DNA of 64,000 bases from Lactobacillus sp. S2-2 (GCF_021698855.1 NZ_WWFA01000002.1:297559-361558), one strand, 5' to 3'. Positions 55,607-63,958 are shown, counted from the first letter of the stretch. A program made the numbers and translations. Notes: generated from the letters alone by a model not told the origin.

Positions 55607-56795
55607 ATTTAAAATTAGCTTTTAATTCAGCAACTTTATCAAGGTTTTCCCAAGGTAATTGAATATCAGTTCTTCCAAAGTGACCATAAGCAGCTGTTTG
55701 CTTATAAATTGGTCTTTGTAGATCTAACATTTTAATAATTCCTGCTGGACGTAAATCAAATACTTTACGGACAACATTTTCTAATTCACTATTAGAAACT
55801 TTACCTGTACCGAAAGTATTAATATTAATTGAAACTGGGGCAGCAACACCAATTGCATATGCTAGTTGAATTTCTAAACGATCTGCTAAACCTGCTGCAA
55901 CCATATTTTTAGCAATATATCTAGCTGCATAACTAGCAGAACGGTCTACCTTGGTAGCATCCTTACCTGAAAAGGCACCACCACCGTGATGAGCAGATCC
56001 ACCATAAGTATCTACAATAACTTTACGACCAGTTAATCCGGCATCCCCGACGGGTCCACCAATTACAAATCTTCCAGTTGGATTAATTAAATATTTAGTA
56101 TTTTCACTTAATAAATTTTCTGGAATTGTTGGCTTAATAACTTTTTCAATAACATCATTTCTAATTTGTTCCAAAGATACATCTGGATCATGTTGCGTAC
56201 TTAAAACAATTGTATCAATAGCTTTAGGTTTATCATTTTCATCATATTCTACTGTAACTTCTGCCTTTGCATCAGGTCTAAGATAGCTTAGTTCATTATT
56301 TTTTCTCACTGAAGCAATTTTTTGCATTAATTTACTACTCAAAGAAATTGGTAGAGGCATTAATTCAGGTGTTTCATTAACTGCATAACCAAACATAATT
56401 CCTTGATCACCAGCTCCAATTTTATCTAATGGATCAGTGTCATCATTATCTCTAGTTTCAATTGATTCATCAACACCTTGTGCAATATCAGGTGATTGTT
56501 CATCTACTGCTACCATAACAGCACAGTTATCAGCATCAAATCCATATTTACTATCAACATATCCTGCTTCTCTAATTGTATCTCTAACAATTTTTTGAAT
56601 ATTTACATATGATGTAGTAGATATTTCTCCAAATACTAATACTAATCCAGTTGTAACAGAAGTTTCACAAGCCACTCTGGCATCTGGATCTTGTTTTAAA
56701 ATTTCATCCAAAATAGCATCACTAATTTGATCAGCTATTTTATCTGGATGTCCTTCAGAAACTGATTCTGAAGTAAATAAATGTTTTTCAGACAT
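55605..56795 (-). CDS. metK: S-adenosylmethionine synthetase
   Basis: MetK makes SAM from methionine and ATP. The 396-residue protein has [33 protein letters not shown] and the P-loop-like [17 protein letters not shown]. It is full length. A SAM-sensing SMK box covers its ribosome site. Confidence 0.98.
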   Translation of the reverse strand: MSEKHLFTSESVSEGHPDKIADQISDAILDEILKQDPDARVACETSVTTGLVLVFGEISTTSYVNIQKIVRDTIREAGYVDSKYGFDADNCAVMVAVDEQSPDIAQGVDESIETRDNDDTDPLDKIGAGDQGIMFGYAVNETPELMPLPISLSSKLMQKIASVRKNNELSYLRPDAKAEVTVEYDENDKPKAIDTIVLSTQHDPDVSLEQIRNDVIEKVIKPTIPENLLSENTKYLINPTGRFVIGGPVGDAGLTGRKVIVDTYGGSAHHGGGAFSGKDATKVDRSASYAARYIAKNMVAAGLADRLEIQLAYAIGVAAPVSININTFGTGKVSNSELENVVRKVFDLRPAGIIKMLDLQRPIYKQTAAYGHFGRTDIQLPWENLDKVAELKANFK

Positions 56796-56810
56796 TTAAT
56801 ATTCCCCCTT

Positions 56811-56873
56811 TGTTTGTTTGGTTACAAGGCATCTTCACTTATGTGAATCCTATCGGGAATTTACCTATAACAT
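56811..56873 (-). promoter_or_regulatory. SMK-box (SAM-III) riboswitch of metK
   Basis: The minus-strand leader reads TTCCCGATAGGAT, then GATGCCTTGTAACC and, at the ribosome site, GGGGGAA (complement of 56812-56818). TTCCC can pair with GGGGGAA to hide the Shine-Dalgarno, and GTTATAGG with CCTTGTAAC closes the helix. These are the conserved parts of the lactic-acid-bacterium SMK box, which shuts off metK translation when SAM binds. Confidence 0.92.
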
Positions 56874-56878
56874 TAACA

Positions 56879-56906
56879 ATAATAGCACAATTAAATTAAA
56901 TGTAAA
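56879..56906 (-). promoter_or_regulatory. promoter of metK
   Basis: TTTACA (56906-56901) and TATTAT (56884-56879) are 16 nt apart. Transcription would begin near 56872, the 5' edge of the SMK box. Confidence 0.7.
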
Positions 56907-56971
56907 TTTTTGATTTAACTTGATTGAATTATGCACAATGTTCATATAATATCAAATTGAGGTGTTTTTTT

Positions 56972-57646
56972 ATGATACTAAAACAAAATAATATAAAGCC
57001 ATTATTATACAGTATATTTATTAATATAATTTGGTTAATTAGTGCTCATGTTAAATTTATTGACTTTACTTTATCAGCTAAATTTTGGGCTTTAATATTA
57101 AATAATTTCATAATTGGAATTTTAAATTACTTTTTTATTCTTAATAAAAAAAATAAAATATATTTAATTTTAAACTTATATTTAATACTAAGTTCAATTA
57201 TATTTACGTTTCCATTTTCCATTCAAATCTTAACAATTATTATTGCTATATTTAATATATCAATCGATTTAAAACCTTCTTTTTTTGATTATTATTATGG
57301 ATTAGTTCCTTACTCAATCATTTATTCAATTATTCCAATAATAACAATTAACTATTTGATTAATGGATACATAACAATTGAGGTATTATATAATTCAATT
57401 ACAATATTTTCATTATATTTAATTTTTTTCATTCAAAAATTTCATATTAGTTATTATAATAAATTGAATATTGTTTCGTTTGCTATTCTAATTACTATAT
57501 TTTTAACATTTAAATTTTCAATTTTTCATTTAGTATTATTAATATTTATTTTTGGATACTATTTATACCAAATGCTTAATCAAGAATTACCTGTTTATTT
57601 ATCAATTTTCATTTTTCTTATTATTTCATTACTAATTTGTATATAA
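56972..57646 (+). CDS. polytopic membrane protein of unknown function
   Basis: I do not recognise this 224-residue protein. It is extremely rich in Ile, Leu, Phe, Tyr and Asn, with about seven or eight hydrophobic helices and few charged residues, mainly Lys/Asn in short loops (ILNKKNKIYL). An earlier TTG in frame is possible, but GAGGTG places the start at ATG 56972. TATAAT at 56945-56950 is a likely -10 box. It is a single gene between metK (divergent) and the ABC transporter (convergent). Confidence 0.75.
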   Translation: MILKQNNIKPLLYSIFINIIWLISAHVKFIDFTLSAKFWALILNNFIIGILNYFFILNKKNKIYLILNLYLILSSIIFTFPFSIQILTIIIAIFNISIDLKPSFFDYYYGLVPYSIIYSIIPIITINYLINGYITIEVLYNSITIFSLYLIFFIQKFHISYYNKLNIVSFAILITIFLTFKFSIFHLVLLIFIFGYYLYQMLNQELPVYLSIFIFLIISLLICI

Positions 57647-57675
57647 AAAAAGAAGCTAATTCAGCTTCTTTTTTT
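57645..57675. terminator. bidirectional terminator between the membrane protein and ABC genes
   Basis: A 13-bp stem (57645-57657 with 57663-57675) with A/T ends serves both convergent genes. Confidence 0.92.
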
Positions 57676-58411
57676 ATATAATTGAAATTCCATTTAAAAA
57701 TTCTTTAATACGTTCATTAGGATTATTAAAAAATTCATCTTTTTTACCCTGAAATTGAACTTTACCATCTTCTATAAACAAAATATTATCGGCAGCTGAT
57801 TTAGCAAAATCCATATTATGTGTAATCATAATAATTGATTGCTTTTGTTCACCTAACTCTTTTAATAATTTTAATACTTGACTTTCAAGTTCTGGATCTA
57901 GTGCACTAGTTGGTTCATCCAATAAAATATATTCAGGTTGAACAGCTAAAGCGCGACAAATAGAAATTCTTTGTTGTTGTCCACCAGATAGTTCAGACGG
58001 ATAACGATTTGCATAAGATTCAAGATCAACTTTTCTCAATAAATCGTACGCTTTTTTAATTGCAACATCTTTTTTTACTTTTTGAACATTAATTGGAGCA
58101 ATCGTAATATTATCAATTACATTTAAATGTGGAAATAAATTCCAATTTTGAAACACCATACTTGTTTTATTAATTAAATTAGATCTTTTTTGTTTAGAAA
58201 TCGGATTAGAATAATCAACTTCTAAATCAGGAAATTTTATAATACCTGAATCTGGTCTAACTAATAAATCAATTGATCTTAGCAGAGTTGATTTACCTGA
58301 ACCAGATGGACCAATAATTACAGTAGTTTCACCTTTTGGGAATTTTACATTTATGTCATTTAAAACTTTCTGTTTACCATAACTTTTTTGAATATTATTC
58401 ATTTCTATCAT
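57674..58411 (-). CDS. amino-acid ABC transporter ATPase (probable cystine transporter)
   Basis: This 245-residue ATPase of the polar amino acid family has Walker A IIGPSGSGKSTLL, Q-loop VFQNWNLFPHLNV, signature ELSGGQQQRISICRAL, Walker B YILLDEPTSALDPEL and H-loop MITHNMDFA. It overlaps the permease gene by 1 nt. The family covers glutamine, arginine and cystine; the Cys-codon leader upstream of the operon favours cystine or cysteine. Confidence 0.9.
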   Translation of the reverse strand: MIEMNNIQKSYGKQKVLNDINVKFPKGETTVIIGPSGSGKSTLLRSIDLLVRPDSGIIKFPDLEVDYSNPISKQKRSNLINKTSMVFQNWNLFPHLNVIDNITIAPINVQKVKKDVAIKKAYDLLRKVDLESYANRYPSELSGGQQQRISICRALAVQPEYILLDEPTSALDPELESQVLKLLKELGEQKQSIIMITHNMDFAKSAADNILFIEDGKVQFQGKKDEFFNNPNERIKEFLNGISII

Positions 58412-59136
58412 TAATTATTACCTCCATTTAAAAATTTAGAGGATCTTTTTTCAAGATACTTTTGTAATAAACTAAGTAGACTACACAAGAATGCATAGAG
58501 AAGTGCAACTAATGAATACATCAATAACGGTTTATAATTTGTTGATGTCATTTGTTGTGAAAGCTGAAACATCTCCATAATAGTTATAGTACTTGCAAGA
58601 GAAGTATCTTTTACTAATCCAATAAATTCATTTGATAAAGGTGGTAAAACAATCCTAGTTGCCTGAGGTAATATAATTTTTATTAAAATCTGACGAGTTG
58701 AAAATCCAAGCGTATATGCTGCATCCCATTGATCTTGAGGAACCGATAATAATGCAGATTTAATTGTTTCTGATGCATATGCTCCTAAATTTAATGAGAA
58801 TCCAATAACAGCAGCAATAAAGGCTGGAATTTGTATATTTAAACTTGGTAATCCGAAAAAAATTAAAAATAACTGTACTAACAATGGAGTTGATCTAAAT
58901 AACCAAACATAAAAATTGGCAAATGCTTTTAAACAATTCCAAGGTACTTTAATAAATATATTCTCGCTTGGTTTTAAAAATTTAATTAATGCCGTTAAAA
59001 TGGCGATCACAAGTCCAATAGCAAATGAAATAAGAGCCAATGGAATTGTAAATTTTAACATTGCCATTAACAAATCAGGTAACGCAGACATTACTATTTT
59101 TAAATCTGGCGTAATACTTCCAAATATAATTGGCAT
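58411..59136 (-). CDS. amino-acid ABC transporter permease (probable cystine transporter)
   Basis: This 241-residue membrane subunit of the HisM/GlnP family has about five helices. The ATPase-contact EAA loop is SVPQDQWDAAYTLGFSTRQILIKIILPQA. FRSTPLLVQLFLIFFGLP is another family hallmark. It is encoded between the binding protein (18-nt gap) and the ATPase. Confidence 0.92.
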   Translation of the reverse strand: MPIIFGSITPDLKIVMSALPDLLMAMLKFTIPLALISFAIGLVIAILTALIKFLKPSENIFIKVPWNCLKAFANFYVWLFRSTPLLVQLFLIFFGLPSLNIQIPAFIAAVIGFSLNLGAYASETIKSALLSVPQDQWDAAYTLGFSTRQILIKIILPQATRIVLPPLSNEFIGLVKDTSLASTITIMEMFQLSQQMTSTNYKPLLMYSLVALLYAFLCSLLSLLQKYLEKRSSKFLNGGNN

Positions 59137-59154
59137 AAATTATCCTCACTTATT

Positions 59155-59931
59155 TTATTTATCAGTAATATTTTTATCAAAATATTTATTAGATAATTTT
59201 TTTAATGTTCCATCTTTTCTTAATTCATCAATTGCTTTACTCATCTTCTTAGTCGTTTCAGGAGATTTTTTATTTAACATTGGTGCAATATTAGATGTTT
59301 TAATAACATTATCCGGAACTACATGATAAGTTAAATCTGTTTTTTGATGTGTTTTTCTCCAATTTAAAAATGCTTCTTGTGAATTAATGGCACCAACAAT
59401 TCTACCTTGGTTAATCATATCCATAGTAGTTTGAAAATCAGGTGAAACAACAATATTTGCCCCTAATTTTTTAGCATTATTATAATTATCAGTTCCAATT
59501 CCTTCACCAATTTTTTTACCTTTAATATCTTTTGCATCAGTTAATTTAGAATCTTTTTTAGTAATTAAAGCTGATTTAGTATAAATATATGGAGATGCAA
59601 ATGAATATTGTTTCTTTCGATCAGGATTTTCATCCATATTATTGAATACAACATCAAAAGTCCCAGAATTCAATCCTGCAATTAATGAGTCCCACTTAGT
59701 TGGAACGAATTTTACTTTCAAATCCATTTTCTTAGCAACTTCTTTAGCTAGGTCAACCTCAAATCCCTTTAATTTACCATTTTCACGGTAAGCATATGGA
59801 GCATAAGTTCCTTCCATACCAACAGTCAATGTACCATTGGTTTTGAGCTCATTATTTTCTTTACTACCACAGGCTGTCATAATTAGTCCCAAAATACCAA
59901 TTACAAATAAAAATGAAAACTTTTTTTTCAT
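59155..59931 (-). CDS. amino-acid-binding lipoprotein of the ABC transporter (TcyA-like)
   Basis: This 258-residue solute-binding protein has lipobox MTACG (Cys21). The mature part starts GTLTVGMEGTYAPYAYRENGKL and has WDSLIAGLNSGTFDVVFNNM, close to the pattern I recall for the cystine-binding proteins TcyA/TcyJ. The frame opens earlier, but AAGGAG sets the start at ATG 59931. Expression passes through the attenuator-like leader just upstream. Family 3 binding protein is certain; cystine as ligand is inferred from leader and pattern. Confidence 0.9.
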   Translation of the reverse strand: MKKKFSFLFVIGILGLIMTACGSKENNELKTNGTLTVGMEGTYAPYAYRENGKLKGFEVDLAKEVAKKMDLKVKFVPTKWDSLIAGLNSGTFDVVFNNMDENPDRKKQYSFASPYIYTKSALITKKDSKLTDAKDIKGKKIGEGIGTDNYNNAKKLGANIVVSPDFQTTMDMINQGRIVGAINSQEAFLNWRKTHQKTDLTYHVVPDNVIKTSNIAPMLNKKSPETTKKMSKAIDELRKDGTLKKLSNKYFDKNITDK

Positions 59932-59959
59932 AAAAACAACTCCTTCTATAATATATAAC

Positions 59960-59992
59960 AAAAATAAAAAAACTAGCTAAAAGCTAGTCTTT
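59960..59992 (-). terminator. attenuator terminator in front of the cystine-type transporter
   Basis: A stem of about 7 bp (ACTAGCT with AGCTAGT, 59972-59988), extendable to 11 bp through flanking A/T and one wobble pair, is followed by a seven-base U-tract. It stands about 30 nt before the binding-protein start and so must be read through for expression. Confidence 0.85.
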
Positions 59993-60033
59993 CTGATTAA
60001 ATTAGACCCACTAAAGTAATAAAACAAGTAAAT

Positions 60034-60105
60034 TTATTCAGGAAAACTAAAATCATATTTTAAATACATGCATACTTTATTAAAACAATTAATATTTTTA
60101 CACAT
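60034..60105 (-). CDS. cysteine-rich leader peptide (23 residues)
   Basis: The peptide MCKNINCFNKVCMYLKYD-FSFPE is encoded just inside the leader RNA. A perfect GGGGAGG ribosome site (60120-60114) lies exactly 8 nt before its ATG, the strongest such site in the region. Cys codons are at positions 2, 7 and 12, evenly spaced. This is a very high cysteine content for a bacterium of this kind. It ends 40 nt before the attenuator hairpin. It is best explained as a sensing leader peptide whose translation reports Cys-tRNA supply. The even spacing could alternatively mean metal binding or thiol chemistry by the nascent peptide. Confidence 0.75.
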   Translation of the reverse strand: MCKNINCFNKVCMYLKYDFSFPE

Positions 60106-60129
60106 GATTTAATCCTCCCCAATTAAAAA

Positions 60130-60141
60130 CTTTTAGTTAGT
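60130..60141 (-). promoter_or_regulatory. 5' antiterminator strand of the transporter leader
   Basis: The first nucleotides of the transcript, ACTAACTAAAAG, can pair in 11 of 12 positions with CTTTTAGCTAGT, the loop and 3' arm of the terminator at about 59971-59982. Pairing would prevent the terminator. Confidence 0.55.
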
Positions 60142-60147
60142 ACAATA

Positions 60148-60176
60148 ATAATATAATTCATAATGATAGATGTCAA
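60148..60176 (-). promoter_or_regulatory. promoter of the leader peptide and cystine-type transporter
   Basis: TTGACA (60176-60171) and TATTAT (60153-60148) are exactly 17 nt apart, placing the transcript start near 60141. Confidence 0.85.
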
Positions 60177-60187
60177 ACATCAATATT

Positions 60188-61429
60188 TTATACATTTTTT
60201 GGAATAATTAAATTCATCATAATTCCTATTATTGAAGCTAATGCAACACCAGTAAATTGAAAATTACCAACCTTAAAATATAAATCACCAATTCCAATAA
60301 CTAAAACTACAGATGCAATCATTAAATTCTTTTTATTATTCATATCAATTTTATTATCAATCATTATTTTGATTCCATTTGAAGCAATAGTTCCAAATAA
60401 TAAAAAGCTAATTCCCCCAATTACTGGTAAAGGCATTTGCATAATTATTACATTTAATTTATTACAAAATGAAAATAAAATTGCTAAAATAGCTGCTCCC
60501 ATAATTACATATACACTATATACCTTAGTAATAGCCATAACTCCAATGTTTTCACCATAACTTGTCATTGCAGGACCCCCGAACAACCCAGAAACAATTG
60601 ATGAAAATCCATCACCTGCTAAAGTACGATTTAAACCAGGTTTTTTAAAAAAATTATTATCAGTTAACTCATCCAATACCATCAAATGACCCATATGTTC
60701 AGTCATTGTTACAAAAGCAATTGGTGCCATTGCAATAATTGCTCCCCAATGAATATTAAAATTATAATTAATTCCAATAATGTCAAAAGCTGGTAACTTA
60801 AACCATGGTGCACTTGAAATCTTACTAAAATCCACCAAACCAAAGAACATTGAAACAATATATCCAATAATAATTGCTAGTAAAATTGGAATTAAGCCTA
60901 ATAAACCTTTTAATTTAATATTGAATAAAATTGCTAAAAACAATGTCAAAATAGCGATAAAAAAGAACACTAAACTATAATTCCCTTTATCCATCATTGC
61001 ATTATTAGCTGCAGATCCAGCTAATGACAGACCAATAATCATAACTATTGGACCCACAACGATTGGTGGCAAAATTTTATCAATCCAATCTGTTCCTAAA
61101 AATGTAACTAAAATTGAGATAATTAAGTACACTAATCCAACAGAAATTACACCCTGTGCTACTCCTTCAACTCCTGTTGTTTTCATTAGTGCTAACATTG
61201 GTACTATAAAGGCAAAACTTGATCCCATGTATGCTGGTATTTGTTTTTTTGTAATTAAAATATGAATTAGAGTACCTACACCAGAAGTAAATAATGCAAT
61301 ACTAGGATTTAATCCTACTAAAATTGGAACAATTACTGTGCTCCCAAACATCGAAAAAAGATGTTGCAGTGATAAAGCTAACCATTTGATAAATGGAGGT
61401 TTATAATCGATTCTACTATTTTTATCCAT
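60188..61429 (-). CDS. uraA: uracil permease (NCS2 family)
   Basis: This 413-residue uracil:proton symporter has about 14 hydrophobic helices. Family marks include LSLQHLFSMFGSTVIVPILVG at the N-terminus, PAYMGSSFAFIVPMLAL, and the substrate-site region FVTMTEHMGHLMV with the conserved glutamate and histidine. A PyrR attenuator upstream ties it to pyrimidine supply, which confirms uracil rather than xanthine as substrate. Confidence 0.95.
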   Translation of the reverse strand: MDKNSRIDYKPPFIKWLALSLQHLFSMFGSTVIVPILVGLNPSIALFTSGVGTLIHILITKKQIPAYMGSSFAFIVPMLALMKTTGVEGVAQGVISVGLVYLIISILVTFLGTDWIDKILPPIVVGPIVMIIGLSLAGSAANNAMMDKGNYSLVFFFIAILTLFLAILFNIKLKGLLGLIPILLAIIIGYIVSMFFGLVDFSKISSAPWFKLPAFDIIGINYNFNIHWGAIIAMAPIAFVTMTEHMGHLMVLDELTDNNFFKKPGLNRTLAGDGFSSIVSGLFGGPAMTSYGENIGVMAITKVYSVYVIMGAAILAILFSFCNKLNVIIMQMPLPVIGGISFLLFGTIASNGIKIMIDNKIDMNNKKNLMIASVVLVIGIGDLYFKVGNFQFTGVALASIIGIMMNLIIPKNV

Positions 61430-61440
61430 AATATTTCTCC

Positions 61441-61530
61441 TTAAAAAAACTCACTACCCCATGAGATAGTGAGTTCATAACTATTAATTAAGAAATCATT
61501 TTTAGCCTCACGGGACTATTTTAAAATTTA
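61441..61530 (-). promoter_or_regulatory. PyrR-binding attenuator of the uracil permease
   Basis: The leader holds AGTCCCGTGAGGCT (complement of 61504-61517), the conserved PyrR-binding loop. The terminator ACTCACTA...TAGTGAGT (61448-61475) with a seven-base U-tract follows. PyrR with UMP bound should favour termination. Confidence 0.9.
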
Positions 61531-61539
61531 CTATTTATA

Positions 61540-61568
61540 AATATATTATTATTTTAAAAACATGTCAA
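61540..61568 (-). promoter_or_regulatory. promoter of uraA
   Basis: TTGACA (61568-61563) and TATATT (61545-61540) are 17 nt apart, upstream of the PyrR leader. Confidence 0.8.
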
Positions 61569-61594
61569 TAAAAAAATTTTGATGTTAAATAACA

Positions 61595-61635
61595 TGTCAT
61601 AAGACCTTACTTTTTTATGCAGTTACCACTATAAT
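61595..61635 (+). promoter_or_regulatory. candidate GlnR box and promoter of the ammonium transporter gene
   Basis: TGTCATAAGACCTTACT at 61595-61611 fits the GlnR/TnrA consensus TGTNA-N7-TNACA except for the last base. It overlaps a weak -35 (TTACTT, 61607-61612) whose -10 TATAAT is at 61630-61635. Repression by GlnR under nitrogen excess is expected for amtB in this group. Confidence 0.5.
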
Positions 61636-61663
61636 CATTTTAATTTAATAAAGGAGTGGTTAT

Positions 61664-62872
61664 ATGATTTTAAATAATCTATTTATATTTTTTAGTGCTT
61701 TGCTCGTTTTTATAATGACACCCGGTTTAGCATTTTTTTACGGAGGAATGTCTAGTAAAAAAAATGTAGTCAATACTATGTTATCAATTTTTATGATATG
61801 TGGTATTCAAATAATATTATGGATATCTATTGGTTACTCATTATCGTTTTCTGGTAATAATTTTGATTTTATCGGTAATTTACATAATTTTATGCTGAAT
61901 CACATTTATTTATTTAAAAAATCTTCAAGTGGAAATATATTTAATATTAATTTTATAAACTTTCAAATGATGTTTTCAATAATAACTCCAGCATTATTTA
62001 TTGGTTCAGTAATTGGAAGAATGAATTTTAAATTTTTAATTTTTTTCACAATATTATGGTCTATTTTAATATACTATCCCCTAGTTCATTTAGTTTGGGG
62101 TGGAGGATTTTTAAGTAAATTAGGAATACTAGATTTTGCCGGTGGAACAGTTATCCATATAAATGCTGGAGTAACAGGTTTAGTATTAGCATTATTATTA
62201 GGTAAACGAAAAAATATAAAAGAAAAACCATATAATTTAGCATGGGTTTTACTTGGAACAACATTAATTTGGTTCGGTTGGTATGGATTCAATAGTGGTT
62301 CATCGTTATCATTTAATACAACTGCTTTACAAGCAATGATTACAACATCTACTGCAGCAGCAACCGGAATGATTACCTGGATTATTTTAGATACCATTTT
62401 TAATGATTCCCCTTCTCTTTTAGGTACATGTACAGGAACAATCTGTGGTCTTGTGGCAATAACACCGGCATGCGCATTTGTTTCAATTAAATCATCTTTC
62501 ATAATTGGTATATTTGCATCAATATTTAGCTTTATTTTTGTTAATTTAATAAAACCAAAATTAAACATTGACGATACATTAGATGTTTTTGGCTGTCACG
62601 GTATATCTGGAATCGTCGGAAGTTTATTAACTGGTATATTTGCATCAAAAAGTATTAATAAATCAATTATGTATAGTGGATTAATTGAAAATGGTAATAT
62701 AAAGCTATTATTAGTTCAAATTCTTGGAGTCAGTTTTTCCATCATTTATACCGGCATTATGGTCTTTATTATAATTAAGATATTAAATAAATTTTTAAAA
62801 TTTAGAATTAATTATATTGATGAAAAAGATGGATTAGATATTGCATATCATTATGAAAAAGTTGAAAATTAA
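61664..62872 (+). CDS. amtB: ammonium transporter (Amt family)
   Basis: This 402-residue Amt channel has 11 expected helices. The twin pore histidines are present: the first in GGTVIHINAGVTGL and the second in FGCHGISGIVGSLLTG. PGLAFFYGGM and WILLGT-like (WVLLGTTLIWFGWYGFNSGS) signatures are also there. No glnK lies next to it in the window; the neighbour downstream is the tRNA cluster. Confidence 0.95.
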   Translation: MILNNLFIFFSALLVFIMTPGLAFFYGGMSSKKNVVNTMLSIFMICGIQIILWISIGYSLSFSGNNFDFIGNLHNFMLNHIYLFKKSSSGNIFNINFINFQMMFSIITPALFIGSVIGRMNFKFLIFFTILWSILIYYPLVHLVWGGGFLSKLGILDFAGGTVIHINAGVTGLVLALLLGKRKNIKEKPYNLAWVLLGTTLIWFGWYGFNSGSSLSFNTTALQAMITTSTAAATGMITWIILDTIFNDSPSLLGTCTGTICGLVAITPACAFVSIKSSFIIGIFASIFSFIFVNLIKPKLNIDDTLDVFGCHGISGIVGSLLTGIFASKSINKSIMYSGLIENGNIKLLLVQILGVSFSIIYTGIMVFIIIKILNKFLKFRINYIDEKDGLDIAYHYEKVEN

Positions 62873-62878
62873 TCAAAT

Positions 62879-62914
62879 AAAAAAAGAGCTCATATTATAT
62901 ATGAACTCTTTTTT
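62879..62914. terminator. bidirectional terminator between amtB and the tRNA cluster
   Basis: AAAAAGAG and CTCTTTTT, with inner TCATAT/ATATGA and one mismatch, form a long hairpin that can end both amtB (plus) and the rRNA-tRNA transcript (minus). Confidence 0.88.
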
Positions 62915-62916
62915 TA

Positions 62917-63000
62917 TACCGGAGATGGGGTTCGAACCCACACGATCCAAAGATCACTAGATTTTGAGTCTAGCGCGTCTGCCAATTCCGCCACTCCGGC
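62917..63000 (-). tRNA. tRNA-Leu (anticodon CAA)
   Basis: An 84-nt tRNA with a long variable arm; anticodon stem CTAGA/TCTAG encloses loop CTCAAAA. It is the last gene of the cluster. Confidence 0.95.
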
Positions 63001-63032
63001 AAAATATAACTGTATCAACATAAACAGTATAA

Positions 63033-63103
63033 AGGCGGTAATCGGATTTGAACCGATGATCGAGGTTTTGCAGACCTGTGCCTTACCACTTGGCTACACC
63101 GCC
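63033..63103 (-). tRNA. tRNA-Cys (anticodon GCA)
   Basis: A 71-nt cloverleaf with acceptor GGCGGTG/TACCGCC and anticodon loop CTGCAAA. Confidence 0.95.
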
Positions 63104-63141
63104 ATCAAAAAAACAATGCTAATACCTCAATAATAAATAAA

Positions 63142-63216
63142 AGGCGGTATGTGGGAATCGAACCCACGCGTGTCGGATCCACAAACCGATGTGTTAACCA
63201 CTTCACCAATACCGCC
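63142..63216 (-). tRNA. tRNA-His (anticodon GTG)
   Basis: A cloverleaf of about 75 nt with anticodon loop TTGTGGA and T-loop TTCGATT. Confidence 0.94.
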
Positions 63217-63228
63217 ATAACGTTATAA

Positions 63229-63299
63229 CAGGGATAGTAGGAATCGAACCCACACCAATGGTTTTGGAGACCATTGTACTACCGTTATACTATATCCCT
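63229..63299 (-). tRNA. tRNA-Trp (anticodon CCA)
   Basis: 71 nt; anticodon stem ATGGT/ACCAT around loop CTCCAAA; acceptor AGGGATA/TATCCCT. Confidence 0.95.
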
Positions 63300-63305
63300 A
63301 AAAAA

Positions 63306-63388
63306 TGGAGGAGAGTGGATTCGAACCACCGAACCCGAAGGAGCGGATTTACAGTCCGCCGCGTTTAGCCAGACTTCGCTACTCCTCC
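63306..63388 (-). tRNA. tRNA-Tyr (anticodon GTA)
   Basis: 83 nt with a long variable arm; anticodon loop CTGTAAA; acceptor GGAGGAG/CTCCTCC. Confidence 0.95.
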
Positions 63389-63392
63389 ATAA

Positions 63393-63465
63393 TGGCTCGA
63401 GACAGAGTCGAACTGCCGACACACGGAGCTTCAATCCGTTGCTCTACCAACTGAGCTATCGAGCC
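63393..63465 (-). tRNA. tRNA-Phe (anticodon GAA)
   Basis: 73 nt; acceptor GGCTCGA/TCGAGCC; anticodon loop TTGAAGC. Confidence 0.95.
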
Positions 63466-63516
63466 ATAAATAACGTTAATATTAAATTTTGTTAAGTAAA
63501 AATTATTACCTAACTA

Positions 63517-63590
63517 CGGTCCGTACGAGACTCGAACTCGTGATCTCCTGCGTGACAGGCAGGCGTCCTAACCAGCTAGACCAACGGACC
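63517..63590 (-). tRNA. tRNA-Asp (anticodon GTC)
   Basis: 74 nt; acceptor GGTCCGT/ACGGACC; anticodon stem CTGCC/ncGCAG around GTC. Confidence 0.95.
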
Positions 63591-63608
63591 AAAATTATGA
63601 AAATACTA

Positions 63609-63681
63609 TGGAGGATACAGGGCTCGAACCTGTGACCTCCTGCTTGTAAGGCAGATGCTCTCCCAACTGAGCTAATCCTCC
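63609..63681 (-). tRNA. tRNA-Val (anticodon TAC)
   Basis: 73 nt; acceptor GGAGGAT/ATCCTCC; anticodon loop CTTACAA. Confidence 0.95.
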
Positions 63682-63685
63682 AACA

Positions 63686-63757
63686 TGACCCGTATGGGAC
63701 TCGAACCCATGTTACTGCCGTGAAAGGGCAGTGTCTTAACCGCTTGACCAACGGGTC
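63686..63757 (-). tRNA. tRNA-Glu (anticodon TTC)
   Basis: 72 nt; acceptor GACCCGT/ACGGGTC; anticodon loop CTTTCAC. Confidence 0.95.
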
Positions 63758-63770
63758 ATAAAATTTAATA

Positions 63771-63861
63771 CGGAGAGTAAGGGATTCGAACCCTTGAAAC
63801 AGGTTTTGCCCGTTTACATCATTTCCAATGATGCTCCTTCGGCCAGCTCGGACAACTCTCC
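63771..63861 (-). tRNA. tRNA-Ser (anticodon GGA)
   Basis: 91 nt with the long variable arm of serine tRNAs; acceptor GGAGAGT/ACTCTCC; anticodon stem ATCAT/ATGAT around loop TGGAA. Confidence 0.95.
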
Positions 63862-63873
63862 ATAATAACTTAA

Positions 63874-63946
63874 CTCCGGCAGGCGGGCTCGAACCGTCGA
63901 CAACCTGATTAACAGTCAGGTGCTCTACCAACTGAGCTATGCCGGA
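63874..63946 (-). tRNA. tRNA-Asn (anticodon GTT)
   Basis: 73 nt; acceptor TCCGGCA/TGCCGGA; anticodon loop CTGTTAA. First tRNA after the 5S rRNA gene, about 12 nt from it. Confidence 0.95.
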
Positions 63947-63958
63947 ATAAATAAAACA

